Shown one piece after another: positions 57,184-64,000 of a stretch of 64,000 bases of DNA (positions within the stretch are counted from its first letter, which is position 1; every line of letters starts with the position of its first letter). Under the pieces are notes generated by a model that had not been told where the DNA came from, did no database searches, and saw only the letters and a list, made by a program, of their open reading frames with translations. The position numbers were made by a program, and so were the translations under genes. The DNA is taken from positions 310,001-374,000 of the forward strand of contig CANNCV010000002.1 of assembly GCA_947503245.1 (NCBI GenBank). Reading direction: 5' to 3'. The DNA is from an uncultured Sphingomonadaceae bacterium. GTDB taxonomy: Bacteria > Pseudomonadota > Alphaproteobacteria > Sphingomonadales > Sphingomonadaceae.

Positions 57184-57840
57184 ATGACCATTATTCCATC
57201 TGTTAAAGGCCGCCTTTTCATCGCGCGGCATGGTGAAACTGTCTATAATGCTGCCAAGCGCTTGCAGGGTGAACATGCCCATACCCCGCTTACCCGGCGC
57301 GGCTTTGCGCAGGCCGATGCCATGGGCGCTGCGCTGCGCAATCTATTGGGCATGAAGCCGACCTTGACACTTTGGGCATCCGAAACCGGACGGGCTTTGC
57401 AAACTTTGGCGGTTATCGCCGAACATCTGGAGCTGGATTGGCATCAAGCACAGCGTGACACGCGATTGATGGAAATCGGCATGGGCAGTTGGGGCGGGCA
57501 ATATTATGCTGATGTCATCGCGGCACAAGGCGGTCATATGGCCAATGTTATTGATCCAGATAGCGGCGCGCTTATGCCTGCTCCAGATGGTGAAAACTAT
57601 CCCTCCATCCGCGAACGCGTGCTCGCTTGGACAGCCGAACATGCACAAGATGACGGCGATAAGCTGGTTATCATGCACGGCATTTCCAGCCGCGTGCTGC
57701 GCGGTGCTTTGTTGGGCTTGCCGGATACGCCGCGCCTGAACGCACCAATAGCGCCGGGTTTGCCGCAAGGCTCTGTTACCTGCTTTGAAAATGGTACAGA
57801 AACATTGGTTGTCGAAGGTATTGGCGGCCAAGTGGCATGA
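57184..57840 (+). CDS. Histidine phosphatase family protein
   Basis: The 218-residue protein belongs to the phosphoglycerate-mutase-like histidine phosphatases. The phosphoacceptor is in IARHGETVYNAAKRLQG, with the second arginine/His region in WASETGRALQTLAVIAE and IMHGISSRVLRG. The substrate cannot be deduced. It overlaps the next secreted-protein gene by ATGA, and the trio with rlmN appears to be an operon. Confidence 0.92.
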   Translation: MTIIPSVKGRLFIARHGETVYNAAKRLQGEHAHTPLTRRGFAQADAMGAALRNLLGMKPTLTLWASETGRALQTLAVIAEHLELDWHQAQRDTRLMEIGMGSWGGQYYADVIAAQGGHMANVIDPDSGALMPAPDGENYPSIRERVLAWTAEHAQDDGDKLVIMHGISSRVLRGALLGLPDTPRLNAPIAPGLPQGSVTCFENGTETLVVEGIGGQVA

Positions 57841-58352
57841 CGAAACACATCTTCTCCACCTCAGGGCTGCGCTTGCCGGTGATGATGGCGATATTCACTT
57901 TGGCCGTGCCAGCCGCAATGGCAAAGGACAGTCTGGGCCTGTTTGAAAGTTGGGCTGCTTTTCGCGATCCCGATGTGCCGCGCTGCTATGCGATTGCCAA
58001 GCCGGAAGAGATTAACGGACCAGACCGCAACCGTGCTTACGCCAGTATCGGATATTGGCCCAAAAAGCAGCTTTATGGGCAATTTCATATCCATCTCAGC
58101 CGCGACATGGTCAAAAATGCTGATATCACTCTGCGCGTAGGCCGCCGCCGCTTCACATTGACCGGTAAAGATGAAGATGCATGGAGCCAAAACCGGAAAA
58201 TGGATGCTGCCATTGTCGCCGCACTGCGCCAATCTCGAACGATGACTGTTACCGCACGGTCTGCTGGTGGCGGGCGCATCATTGACAAATATACTCTGCC
58301 CGGCGTGGCCACCGCAATGGATGCTGCGGCTCTGGCCTGTGCCAGACTGTAA
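57837..58352 (+). CDS. Secreted protein, possibly IalB-like
   Basis: The 171-residue protein has an N-terminal signal peptide (LPVMMAIFTLAVPAAMAKDS). The mature part has FESWAAFRDPDVPRCYAIAK, GQFHIHLSRDM, and a C-terminal Cys, loosely resembling invasion-associated locus B proteins, with two Cys that could form a disulfide. The resemblance is weak and I do not press it. It starts in the stop of the phosphatase gene and precedes rlmN by about 60 nt. Confidence 0.75.
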   Translation: MTKHIFSTSGLRLPVMMAIFTLAVPAAMAKDSLGLFESWAAFRDPDVPRCYAIAKPEEINGPDRNRAYASIGYWPKKQLYGQFHIHLSRDMVKNADITLRVGRRRFTLTGKDEDAWSQNRKMDAAIVAALRQSRTMTVTARSAGGGRIIDKYTLPGVATAMDAAALACARL

Positions 58353-58414
58353 ACCTTTAAGATTGTTTGATCGCTTCACGCCAACGTCTTCCCTTTCTCT
58401 ATCCCCTCCCCTAT

Positions 58415-59653
58415 ATGCGCCAAATGCAAATTCCCGGCCATATTGATCCCGTCCCCGTTCCACGCCCGGACAATGTTACACCGCGCGCTGATGGGCGGGT
58501 TGAGCTTATGGGGTTGAAGCGCGAGGATATTCGCGATTTGTTTGCTGAAGCAGGCTTGGACCCTAAACAGGCTAAGCTGCGCTCCAAACAGGTATTCCAT
58601 TGGATATATCATCGCGGTGTTGGTGATTTTGCCGATATGACCGACATTTCAAAGACCATGCGCCCTTGGCTTGCGCAAAGGTTCATTGTCGGCCGGCCAG
58701 AGATTGTTGAGGCGCAAATATCGGAAGATGGCACGCGCAAATGGCTGTTGCAAACCGCAGATGGCCATGATTATGAAATGGTGTTCATTCCCGATGCTGA
58801 TCGCGGCACCTTGTGCATTTCCAGTCAGGTTGGGTGCACGCTCAATTGTACTTTCTGTCATACCGGCACTATGCGTTTGGTGCGCAACCTGACCCCTGGT
58901 GAAATTGTGGGCCAAGTCATGCTCGCCCGTGACGCGCTGGGCGAATGGCCCAAAGGTGCCATGGATGGCCTGGATGATGCGGAGGATAGCGGCGATTATC
59001 GCGCTGATGGGCGACTTCTCACCAATATCGTGCTGATGGGCATGGGTGAGCCGCTGTATAATTTTGACAATGTTCGCGACGCGATGAAGATTGTCATGCA
59101 CCCGGAAGGGCTTTCTCTTTCTCGTCGGCGGATTACCTTATCGACCAGCGGCGTTGTCCCATTAATGGAACGCGCAGGCGAGGAGATAGGCGTAAATCTG
59201 GCCGTATCCCTGCATGCCACCAACAAAACGGTGCGCGATGAGATTGTTCCGATCAATAAGAAATACGGGCTTGAAGAACTGCTTACAGCCTGTGCCGCCT
59301 ATCCCGGTGCCAGCAATGCACGGCGCATCACCTTTGAATATGTAATGCTTAAGGATAAGAATGACAGTGATGAGGATGCGCATGAACTGGTGCGTCTTAT
59401 CAAGCGCTATGGCCTTCCAGCCAAGGTTAATTTGATCCCGTTCAACCCTTGGCACGGCGCTATATATGAATGCTCGACACCGGAACGTATCAAGCGCTTT
59501 TCAAATATCATTTTTGAAGCTGGTATCAGTGCGCCAGTGCGCACACCGCGTGGACGGGATATTGATGCAGCATGCGGCCAGTTAAAAACCGCTGCGGAAA
59601 AGAAAAGCCGTGCTCAACTTGATCGAGAAGCCGCAGCCTTGGCCGAGCAATAA
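58415..59653 (+). CDS. rlmN: 23S rRNA/tRNA adenine C2-methyltransferase RlmN
   Basis: RlmN is a radical SAM enzyme that methylates A2503 of 23S rRNA and A37 of some tRNAs. The 412-residue protein has the cluster motif [14 protein letters not shown], the [12 protein letters not shown] motif and the C-terminal catalytic Cys in [12 protein letters not shown]. The start may be 58415 or 58424 ([17 protein letters not shown]); no ribosome-binding site decides. It ends directly against the stop of the convergent flavin reductase-like gene, with no gap. Confidence 0.94.
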   Translation: MRQMQIPGHIDPVPVPRPDNVTPRADGRVELMGLKREDIRDLFAEAGLDPKQAKLRSKQVFHWIYHRGVGDFADMTDISKTMRPWLAQRFIVGRPEIVEAQISEDGTRKWLLQTADGHDYEMVFIPDADRGTLCISSQVGCTLNCTFCHTGTMRLVRNLTPGEIVGQVMLARDALGEWPKGAMDGLDDAEDSGDYRADGRLLTNIVLMGMGEPLYNFDNVRDAMKIVMHPEGLSLSRRRITLSTSGVVPLMERAGEEIGVNLAVSLHATNKTVRDEIVPINKKYGLEELLTACAAYPGASNARRITFEYVMLKDKNDSDEDAHELVRLIKRYGLPAKVNLIPFNPWHGAIYECSTPERIKRFSNIIFEAGISAPVRTPRGRDIDAACGQLKTAAEKKSRAQLDREAAALAEQ

Positions 59654-60271
59654 TTATTCGGGCCGATCCATCGCAAATTTGCTGGCCTCTTCAATGACAA
59701 AATAGTCCGCTGGGCCGCCGCCCCGCATAATCGGCTTGGCACGAGCCGTCTGGTAAACACCGTTTTCCAGCATTGCTTTGTTAATATGTACGCCGACGAC
59801 TTCCCCCATGACCAACCAACTGTCCACCTCATCACCATCGGCATTTTGCAACTGGACAATCTGACTGGTCTTGCACTCAAAACTAACCGGCGACGCGGCG
59901 ACACGCGGCGGGGTTACGCACCGTGATACTGTTTTGGCCAGTTCAGCACGTGCAAATTCGTCAATTTCAGCATCAACCGGTGCAGCACTCTCATTCATTG
60001 GTGACCGCAAATCATAGCTGGCAAGGTTCCAGACAAACTCGCCCGTTTGACGCGCATTACGCAAGCTGTCCTTCGCACCAATACTGGCAAAACCAATGAT
60101 TGGTGGAACATAATTAAACGCATTGAAAAAACTGTAAGGTGCCAGATTTGCCACGCCATCCCTATCAACTGTGCTTATCCAGCCAATAGGGCGCGGAGCA
60201 ATAATTGCATTAAACGGATTATGTGCAAGACCATGGCCATCAATGGGGCGATAAAAATGATAATCGGTCAT
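59654..60271 (-). CDS. Flavin reductase-like (split-barrel) protein
   Basis: The 205-residue protein matches the FMN-binding flavin reductase-like domain: FNAIIAPRPIGWISTVDRDG, NLAPYSFFNAFNYVPPIIGF, ARQTGEFVWNLASYDLR and SWLVMGEVVGVHINKAML. Members reduce free flavin for a monooxygenase or hold flavin in other roles. There is no adjacent two-component monooxygenase; the flavin monooxygenase at 51182 has its own reductase domain, so they need not be linked. Confidence 0.9.
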   Translation of the reverse strand: MTDYHFYRPIDGHGLAHNPFNAIIAPRPIGWISTVDRDGVANLAPYSFFNAFNYVPPIIGFASIGAKDSLRNARQTGEFVWNLASYDLRSPMNESAAPVDAEIDEFARAELAKTVSRCVTPPRVAASPVSFECKTSQIVQLQNADGDEVDSWLVMGEVVGVHINKAMLENGVYQTARAKPIMRGGGPADYFVIEEASKFAMDRPE

Positions 60272-60323
60272 ATGGTCACTCGCTCGCTGGATTTACGTTG
60301 CTATTCTTCGTAACTATCTGGAT

Positions 60324-61181
60324 ATGGACAGCGAAAAGACAAGTATTGGTCCAAACATGTCAGATACAGATACCCCCACAGGAAATTCAGCAGCCCGCCA
60401 TAATTGGCTGACCCGTATCTGGCATTGGTTAAACTTGCTGTGCCTTGTCACCTTGCTGATGAGCGGCCTCACCATATTTAATGCGCATCCCAGATTATAT
60501 TGGGGTGATAGCGGCAATGTGCACGATCACGCATGGGCTGCGGTCGCCAGTGGGCCAGATGATGCCTATATCCGCATCGGAGAAACGATTATTCCCTCCA
60601 CCGGTTTTATGGGCCACTGGCGCGATGATCAGGGCCGTATCCAAAATTGGGCCTTTCCGTCATGGGCAACTATTCCTGGCTATTATGATCTGGCCGCAGG
60701 GCGCCGCTGGCATCTCTTTTTCGCATGGATTTTCAGTATCGGGCTGGCATGTTTCATGCTGGCAAGCCTTATCAATCGCCATGTTCAGCGCGATCTGCAT
60801 ATGCAGCGGGATAATTGGCGACCTGCTATATTGTGGCGCAGTGTCAAAACACATGCCAAGGGGCAGTTTCTACACAGCGAGGGCGGCGCAATTTATAACC
60901 CATTGCAGAAGCTCAGCTATATTCTGATTATCTTTGTCGCATTGCCGCTTATGATCGCTACAGGGCTGGCCATGTCGCCACAGATGAACGCCGCTTGGCC
61001 ATGGCTGCCAGAGATATTTGGCGGGCGTCAGTCTGCACGTTCAGTGCATTTTATCATCGCAGCGGCATTGGTGGCCTTCACTGTGCTGCATATCGCGCTG
61101 GTTCTGGTCAGCCGTCCAATATGGTTGGTAAAGGCCATGACAATCGGACAGAAAAGACTATCTGCAGAGAATAAATCATGA
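60324..61181 (+). CDS. Cytochrome b561-like membrane subunit
   Basis: The 285-residue haem b membrane protein has four to five transmembrane helices with candidate haem ligands in RIWHWLNLLCLVTLLMSG, AAGRRWHLFFAWIFSIGLAC and VHFIIAAALVAFTVLHIAL. A long periplasmic-type insertion with GHWRDDQGRIQNWAFPSW lies between helices. It overlaps the molybdoenzyme gene by ATGA, which suggests it exchanges electrons with it. The start could also be 60357 (MSDTDTPTG). Confidence 0.85.
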   Translation: MDSEKTSIGPNMSDTDTPTGNSAARHNWLTRIWHWLNLLCLVTLLMSGLTIFNAHPRLYWGDSGNVHDHAWAAVASGPDDAYIRIGETIIPSTGFMGHWRDDQGRIQNWAFPSWATIPGYYDLAAGRRWHLFFAWIFSIGLACFMLASLINRHVQRDLHMQRDNWRPAILWRSVKTHAKGQFLHSEGGAIYNPLQKLSYILIIFVALPLMIATGLAMSPQMNAAWPWLPEIFGGRQSARSVHFIIAAALVAFTVLHIALVLVSRPIWLVKAMTIGQKRLSAENKS

Positions 61182-61954
61182 ACCGCCGCAGAGAGATATC
61201 ACGCATCTCCCGCCGTAAATTACTGGGCAGCGCGGCTATAGGTGCAGGCGCATTGTTATCAGGGTGCGATCAGCTATCTGGCAATGCGGGTTTTCGCAAA
61301 CTTTTGAGCAAAGGCGAGGATGCCAATTTCACTGTGCAGCGATCGCTTGCCAGTCGTAATGCTTTGGCCGCAGAATTTGGCGAAGACAAAATCTCCGATA
61401 TTTTCCCAGCCAATGGCACACGTTACCCCAACCTGCCAGCCTATGCCAAATTTGCCGAACGCGGCTTTGCCGGCTGGCCATTATTAATAAATGGTCTGGT
61501 CGACAATCCTCAGAACCTTACACTGGAACAGGTTCGCGCAATGCCATCACAAACGCAAATTACGCGCCATGATTGCGTCGAAGGTTGGAGCGCAATCGGC
61601 AAATGGACAGGTGTTCGTCTGTCGCACCTTCTCAATCTTGCAAAGCTCAAAAAGTCGGCGCGATATCTGGTTTTCCATTGTGCGGATACTCTTGGCGGTA
61701 TTCCCTATTATGAGAGCATTGATCTTATCGACGCATTTCATCCACAGACTATTATTGCATGGAATTTAAATGATGAGCCCCTGCCAATTGGCAATGGTGC
61801 ACCTCTTCGCCTACGGGTTGAACGGCAATTGGGTTATAAACATGCCAAATATCTGGTGCGGATAGAGGCCGTTGACAGCCTGACAGGCATTTATGGCGGT
61901 AAAGGCGGCTATTGGGAGGATGTAGCGGATTATGAATGGTATGGCGGCATTTAA
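61178..61954 (+). CDS. Tat-exported lipoprotein molybdopterin oxidoreductase (SUOX/MsrP-like)
   Basis: The 258-residue protein has a twin-arginine signal (SRRKLLGSAAIGAGALLSGC) with a lipobox ending in Cys30, so it is probably a membrane-anchored periplasmic lipoprotein. The molybdenum-ligating Cys lies in ITRHDCVEGWSAIGKWTG, and the sulfite-oxidase-fold segments YPNLPAYAKFAERGFAGWPL and APLRLRVERQLGYKHAKYL are present. Relatives include MsrP, which repairs oxidised methionines, and other SUOX-fold enzymes. The coupled cytochrome b is not the MsrQ type, so the substrate is open. Confidence 0.88.
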   Translation: MNRRREISRISRRKLLGSAAIGAGALLSGCDQLSGNAGFRKLLSKGEDANFTVQRSLASRNALAAEFGEDKISDIFPANGTRYPNLPAYAKFAERGFAGWPLLINGLVDNPQNLTLEQVRAMPSQTQITRHDCVEGWSAIGKWTGVRLSHLLNLAKLKKSARYLVFHCADTLGGIPYYESIDLIDAFHPQTIIAWNLNDEPLPIGNGAPLRLRVERQLGYKHAKYLVRIEAVDSLTGIYGGKGGYWEDVADYEWYGGI

Positions 61955-62034
61955 GCTTGCGCACATATCTTAGTTGACTAGCATGCATGAAATGGGGATT
62001 GGGTGAGACTGATCTTTTAGGGACGCAAAAGACA

Positions 62035-63264
62035 ATGTGGTTATTAGATAATTTCTTGAGCAAGATTATTACTCAAGGGCAGCTCAACGTCACAGCGCCA
62101 AATGGCAATGTTACCAGCTATGGCTCTGCGCATGAGAGATATGGCCCTGTCAATATTACCATCAAAGACAAGGCAACCGCCAACAGGATAAGCCGCAACC
62201 CTGCACTGGGCGCTGGCGAAGCTTTTATGGATGGCGGCCTGACCATAGAAGATGACAATATCATGGCTCTGTTAGAGCTGATAGCGTTCAACATGCGGTG
62301 GGATTATGACAACACCACCCGTGTTGGCCTTTGGAAGTCCCAGCGCATCTTATCAAAGATTCAGCAGGTTAATGACGCGGTGCGTAGCCGCAAAAATGTT
62401 GCGCATCATTATGACCTTAATGACCGGCTTTATGACCTGTTTCTGGATGCGGACCGGCAATATAGCTGCGCCTATTTCACTGATGAAGACAATTCTCTGT
62501 CACAAGCGCAGACAGACAAAATGGCGCATATTGCTGCCAAACTCGACCTAAAACCCGGCCATAAGGTGCTGGATATCGGTTGCGGCTGGGGCGGTATGGC
62601 GATGTTCATTCACAAAGTGTCTGGCGCAGATGTTACTGGCGTTACTTTATCCGAAGAACAGCTGAAAGTAGCGCGGCAAAGAGCTGCGGATGCCGGAGTA
62701 AGCGATCATGTCCGCTTTGAGCTGATTGATTACCGTCATGTTCAAGAGACATTTGACCGGATCGTGTCTGTGGGCATGTTTGAGCATGTCGGGCGGCCCA
62801 ATTTCCAAGCATATTTTGATACTGTGCGCGATCGTCTAAAACCCGATGGTGTCGCACTGGTGCACACCATTGCCCGTGCTGATGGCCCCGGTGTAACCGA
62901 CCCATGGACGCAGAAATATATCTTCCCGGGTGGCTATGCTCCTGCGCTTTCTGAGATTCTGCCGCATGTTGAGAAATCTTGGCTATGGGCAACTGATATT
63001 GAAATTTTGCGCGTTCATTACGGCCACACTTTGGTGCATTGGTATAATAGCTGCCGTGAAAAGCGCAGCGAGATTGAAGCCATTTATGATGCGCGCTTCT
63101 ATCGCATGTGGATGTTCTATCTGGCCGCTGCGGCCAATGCGTTCTTCCATGATGGCCATATGAATGCGCAGATACAGCTGACCCGCCGGCGTGACGCTCT
63201 GCCGATTACACGCGATTACATCGCCGCGACAGAGAAGGAATATCGCAAAAAAGCCGCCAGCTGA
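62035..63264 (+). CDS. cfa: Cyclopropane-fatty-acyl-phospholipid synthase
   Basis: CFA synthase transfers a methylene from S-adenosylmethionine to unsaturated phospholipid acyl chains, a membrane stress response. The 409-residue protein has a N-terminal domain with GEAFMDGGLTIEDDNIMALL, NVAHHYDLNDRLYDLFL, YSCAYF, the SAM motif VLDIGCGWGGMAMF and GMFEHVGRPNFQAYF, YIFPGGYAPALSEI. I chose ATG 62035 (MWLLDNFLSKIITQG); the frame extends to 61987. It lies 80 nt after the molybdoenzyme gene. Confidence 0.95.
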   Translation: MWLLDNFLSKIITQGQLNVTAPNGNVTSYGSAHERYGPVNITIKDKATANRISRNPALGAGEAFMDGGLTIEDDNIMALLELIAFNMRWDYDNTTRVGLWKSQRILSKIQQVNDAVRSRKNVAHHYDLNDRLYDLFLDADRQYSCAYFTDEDNSLSQAQTDKMAHIAAKLDLKPGHKVLDIGCGWGGMAMFIHKVSGADVTGVTLSEEQLKVARQRAADAGVSDHVRFELIDYRHVQETFDRIVSVGMFEHVGRPNFQAYFDTVRDRLKPDGVALVHTIARADGPGVTDPWTQKYIFPGGYAPALSEILPHVEKSWLWATDIEILRVHYGHTLVHWYNSCREKRSEIEAIYDARFYRMWMFYLAAAANAFFHDGHMNAQIQLTRRRDALPITRDYIAATEKEYRKKAAS

Positions 63265-63290
63265 AAGAGCCGCTTCACCGCACCATCCGC

Positions 63291-63734
63291 CTATTGTGAG
63301 TAAGCGCGGTTCATATAGTCCCAATTGTCCTGAATAAGCTGTTCTAAAACAGCCATATCCACGTTTTTCAATCGGGTGATATACAAACACGCCTTCGCCA
63401 TTTTGTGCTTGCCCAATTGGGCGAGCAGCGCATCGCGGCGCGTGCGTGTTTCTTCATCGCAATAAGGGCCCATAATATAGATGCTTAAATTGGCCTTGCG
63501 CGGGCTGAAGCCTGTGCGGCACATATCGCCTTCACGGCCGCTGTCATATTTATAGTGATAGCGCCCAAAGCCGATGATCGAGCCGCCCCACATTTTGGGT
63601 GGTACGCTCGTCACCCTTTCAAACAGCTGCAGCAATAGAGCCGCATCTTCGCGCCGCCCCTGATGCTCAACCGACGCAATGAATGCAGCAACATCGCCAT
63701 CATTTTCCTGCGTTTTGTTTTTCGCCTGCGCCAT
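63291..63734 (-). CDS. DUF1801 domain protein
   Basis: The 147-residue protein fits DUF1801: DVAAFIASVEHQGRREDAAL, MWGGSIIGFGRYHYKY, GFSPRKANLSIYIMG and a C-terminal helix with KACLYITRLKNVDMAVLEQL. The family is widespread and uncharacterised. The ATG at 63734 follows AGAGGGG, 2 nt away, and gives the family length; the frame extends to 63923 into argG on the other strand and that part is spurious. It is convergent with cfa and divergent from argG. Confidence 0.9.
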   Translation of the reverse strand: MAQAKNKTQENDGDVAAFIASVEHQGRREDAALLLQLFERVTSVPPKMWGGSIIGFGRYHYKYDSGREGDMCRTGFSPRKANLSIYIMGPYCDEETRTRRDALLAQLGKHKMAKACLYITRLKNVDMAVLEQLIQDNWDYMNRAYSQ

Positions 63735-63839
63735 AACCCCTCTCTTTCGGTTCGTGCATTTTACCATATTGCGCATGGCATTGCACCCTGTTAGGCGCAT
63801 TGCGAAACCCCATATATATGATGCCATCAGGAACCTGTC

Positions 63840-64000
63840 ATGACCAAACCTTCTAAGCCCAGCAAAGTTGTCCTTGCCTATTCTGGCGGGCTGGACACCA
63901 GTGTTATTCTGAAATGGCTGCAACAGGAATATCAGTGCGAAGTCATAACTTTTACTGCCGATCTGGGCCAGGGGGAGGAGCTGGAACCTGCACGCCGCAA
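63840..64000 (+). CDS. argG: Argininosuccinate synthase (5' end only)
   Basis: The first 53 codons are present and the gene continues past the window. The peptide begins [20 protein letters not shown] and [18 protein letters not shown], the N-terminal ATP pyrophosphatase P-loop (AYSGGLDTS) of argininosuccinate synthase, which joins citrulline and aspartate in arginine synthesis. AGGAA lies about 8 nt before the ATG. It is divergent from the DUF1801 gene. Confidence 0.95.
   Translation, partial: MTKPSKPSKVVLAYSGGLDTSVILKWLQQEYQCEVITFTADLGQGEELEPARR

Noticed and set aside
1-64000. CRISPR arrays, tRNA or rRNA genes, intact insertion sequences or prophage
   Set aside because: No spaced short repeats, no tRNA T-arm consensus with a foldable context, and no transposase, integrase or phage structural gene were recognised.

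Overview
The window comes from an alphaproteobacterium and most likely from the order Sphingomonadales. The signs are an SspB-alpha adaptor, a CckA-type hybrid kinase, a mitochondrial-type ATP12 chaperone, an alphaproteobacterial GTTC-N7-GTTC SOS box before recA, an AspRS of the type used with indirect Asn-tRNA synthesis, and many acyl-CoA dehydrogenases. Assignment is by recognising protein families and motifs in the sequence; no search was run. The DNA is chromosomal and densely coded, with many ATGA, TAATG and TGATG junctions. I see no rRNA, tRNA, CRISPR array or intact insertion sequence.

Layout. 1-4.5 kb: the start of a histidine operon (hisB, hisH cut by the window edge), then sspB, an unknown gene and gmk, then two secreted proteins. 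4.6-16.0 kb: an acyl-CoA catabolic cluster with two divergent arms. The minus arm holds an SDR and two adjacent acyl-CoA dehydrogenases, of which only one keeps the usual catalytic Glu motif. The plus arm holds a GPH-type transporter, an ACAD10/11-like dehydrogenase, a zinc alcohol dehydrogenase, an ACAD10/11-like phosphotransferase, two SDRs and a serine hydrolase. A perfect 9-bp inverted repeat lies in front of the minus arm. 16.0-30.6 kb: a long minus-strand block: dapA, a TetR regulator, smpB, DUF2062, cckA, a receiver protein, recA, a secreted protein, alaS, crcB, an RluA-family synthase, paiB-like, a HAD phosphatase, a two-helix membrane protein and ATP12.

30.6-36.6 kb: a soluble lytic transglycosylase and greB, then a 1.24-kb AT-rich insert bounded by a decayed direct repeat of the greB 3' end, then PPK2 and a secreted TPR-like protein. 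36.6-43.1 kb: aspS, rnd coupled to oxyR, pgsA, an LplT-like transporter and a small membrane protein. 43.2-52.7 kb: gloB divergent from the sulfate activation operon cysD-cysNC-cysQ, then glutaryl-CoA dehydrogenase, a MarR regulator, an M17 aminopeptidase and a Baeyer-Villiger-type flavin monooxygenase. 52.8-64 kb: a secreted multidomain protein, rimO, a divergent pair of unknown proteins (one with a Gly/Cys-rich tail), a histidine phosphatase, a secreted protein, rlmN, a flavin reductase-like protein, a cytochrome b plus Tat-lipoprotein molybdoenzyme pair, cfa, a DUF1801 protein and the first codons of argG.

Most of this is housekeeping. The parts that merit follow-up are the unfused ACAD10/11-like kinase and dehydrogenase module, which suggests 4-hydroxyacyl-CoA catabolism, the greB-flanked insertion remnant, the cytochrome b/molybdoenzyme pair, and several unattributed palindromes in divergent promoter regions.
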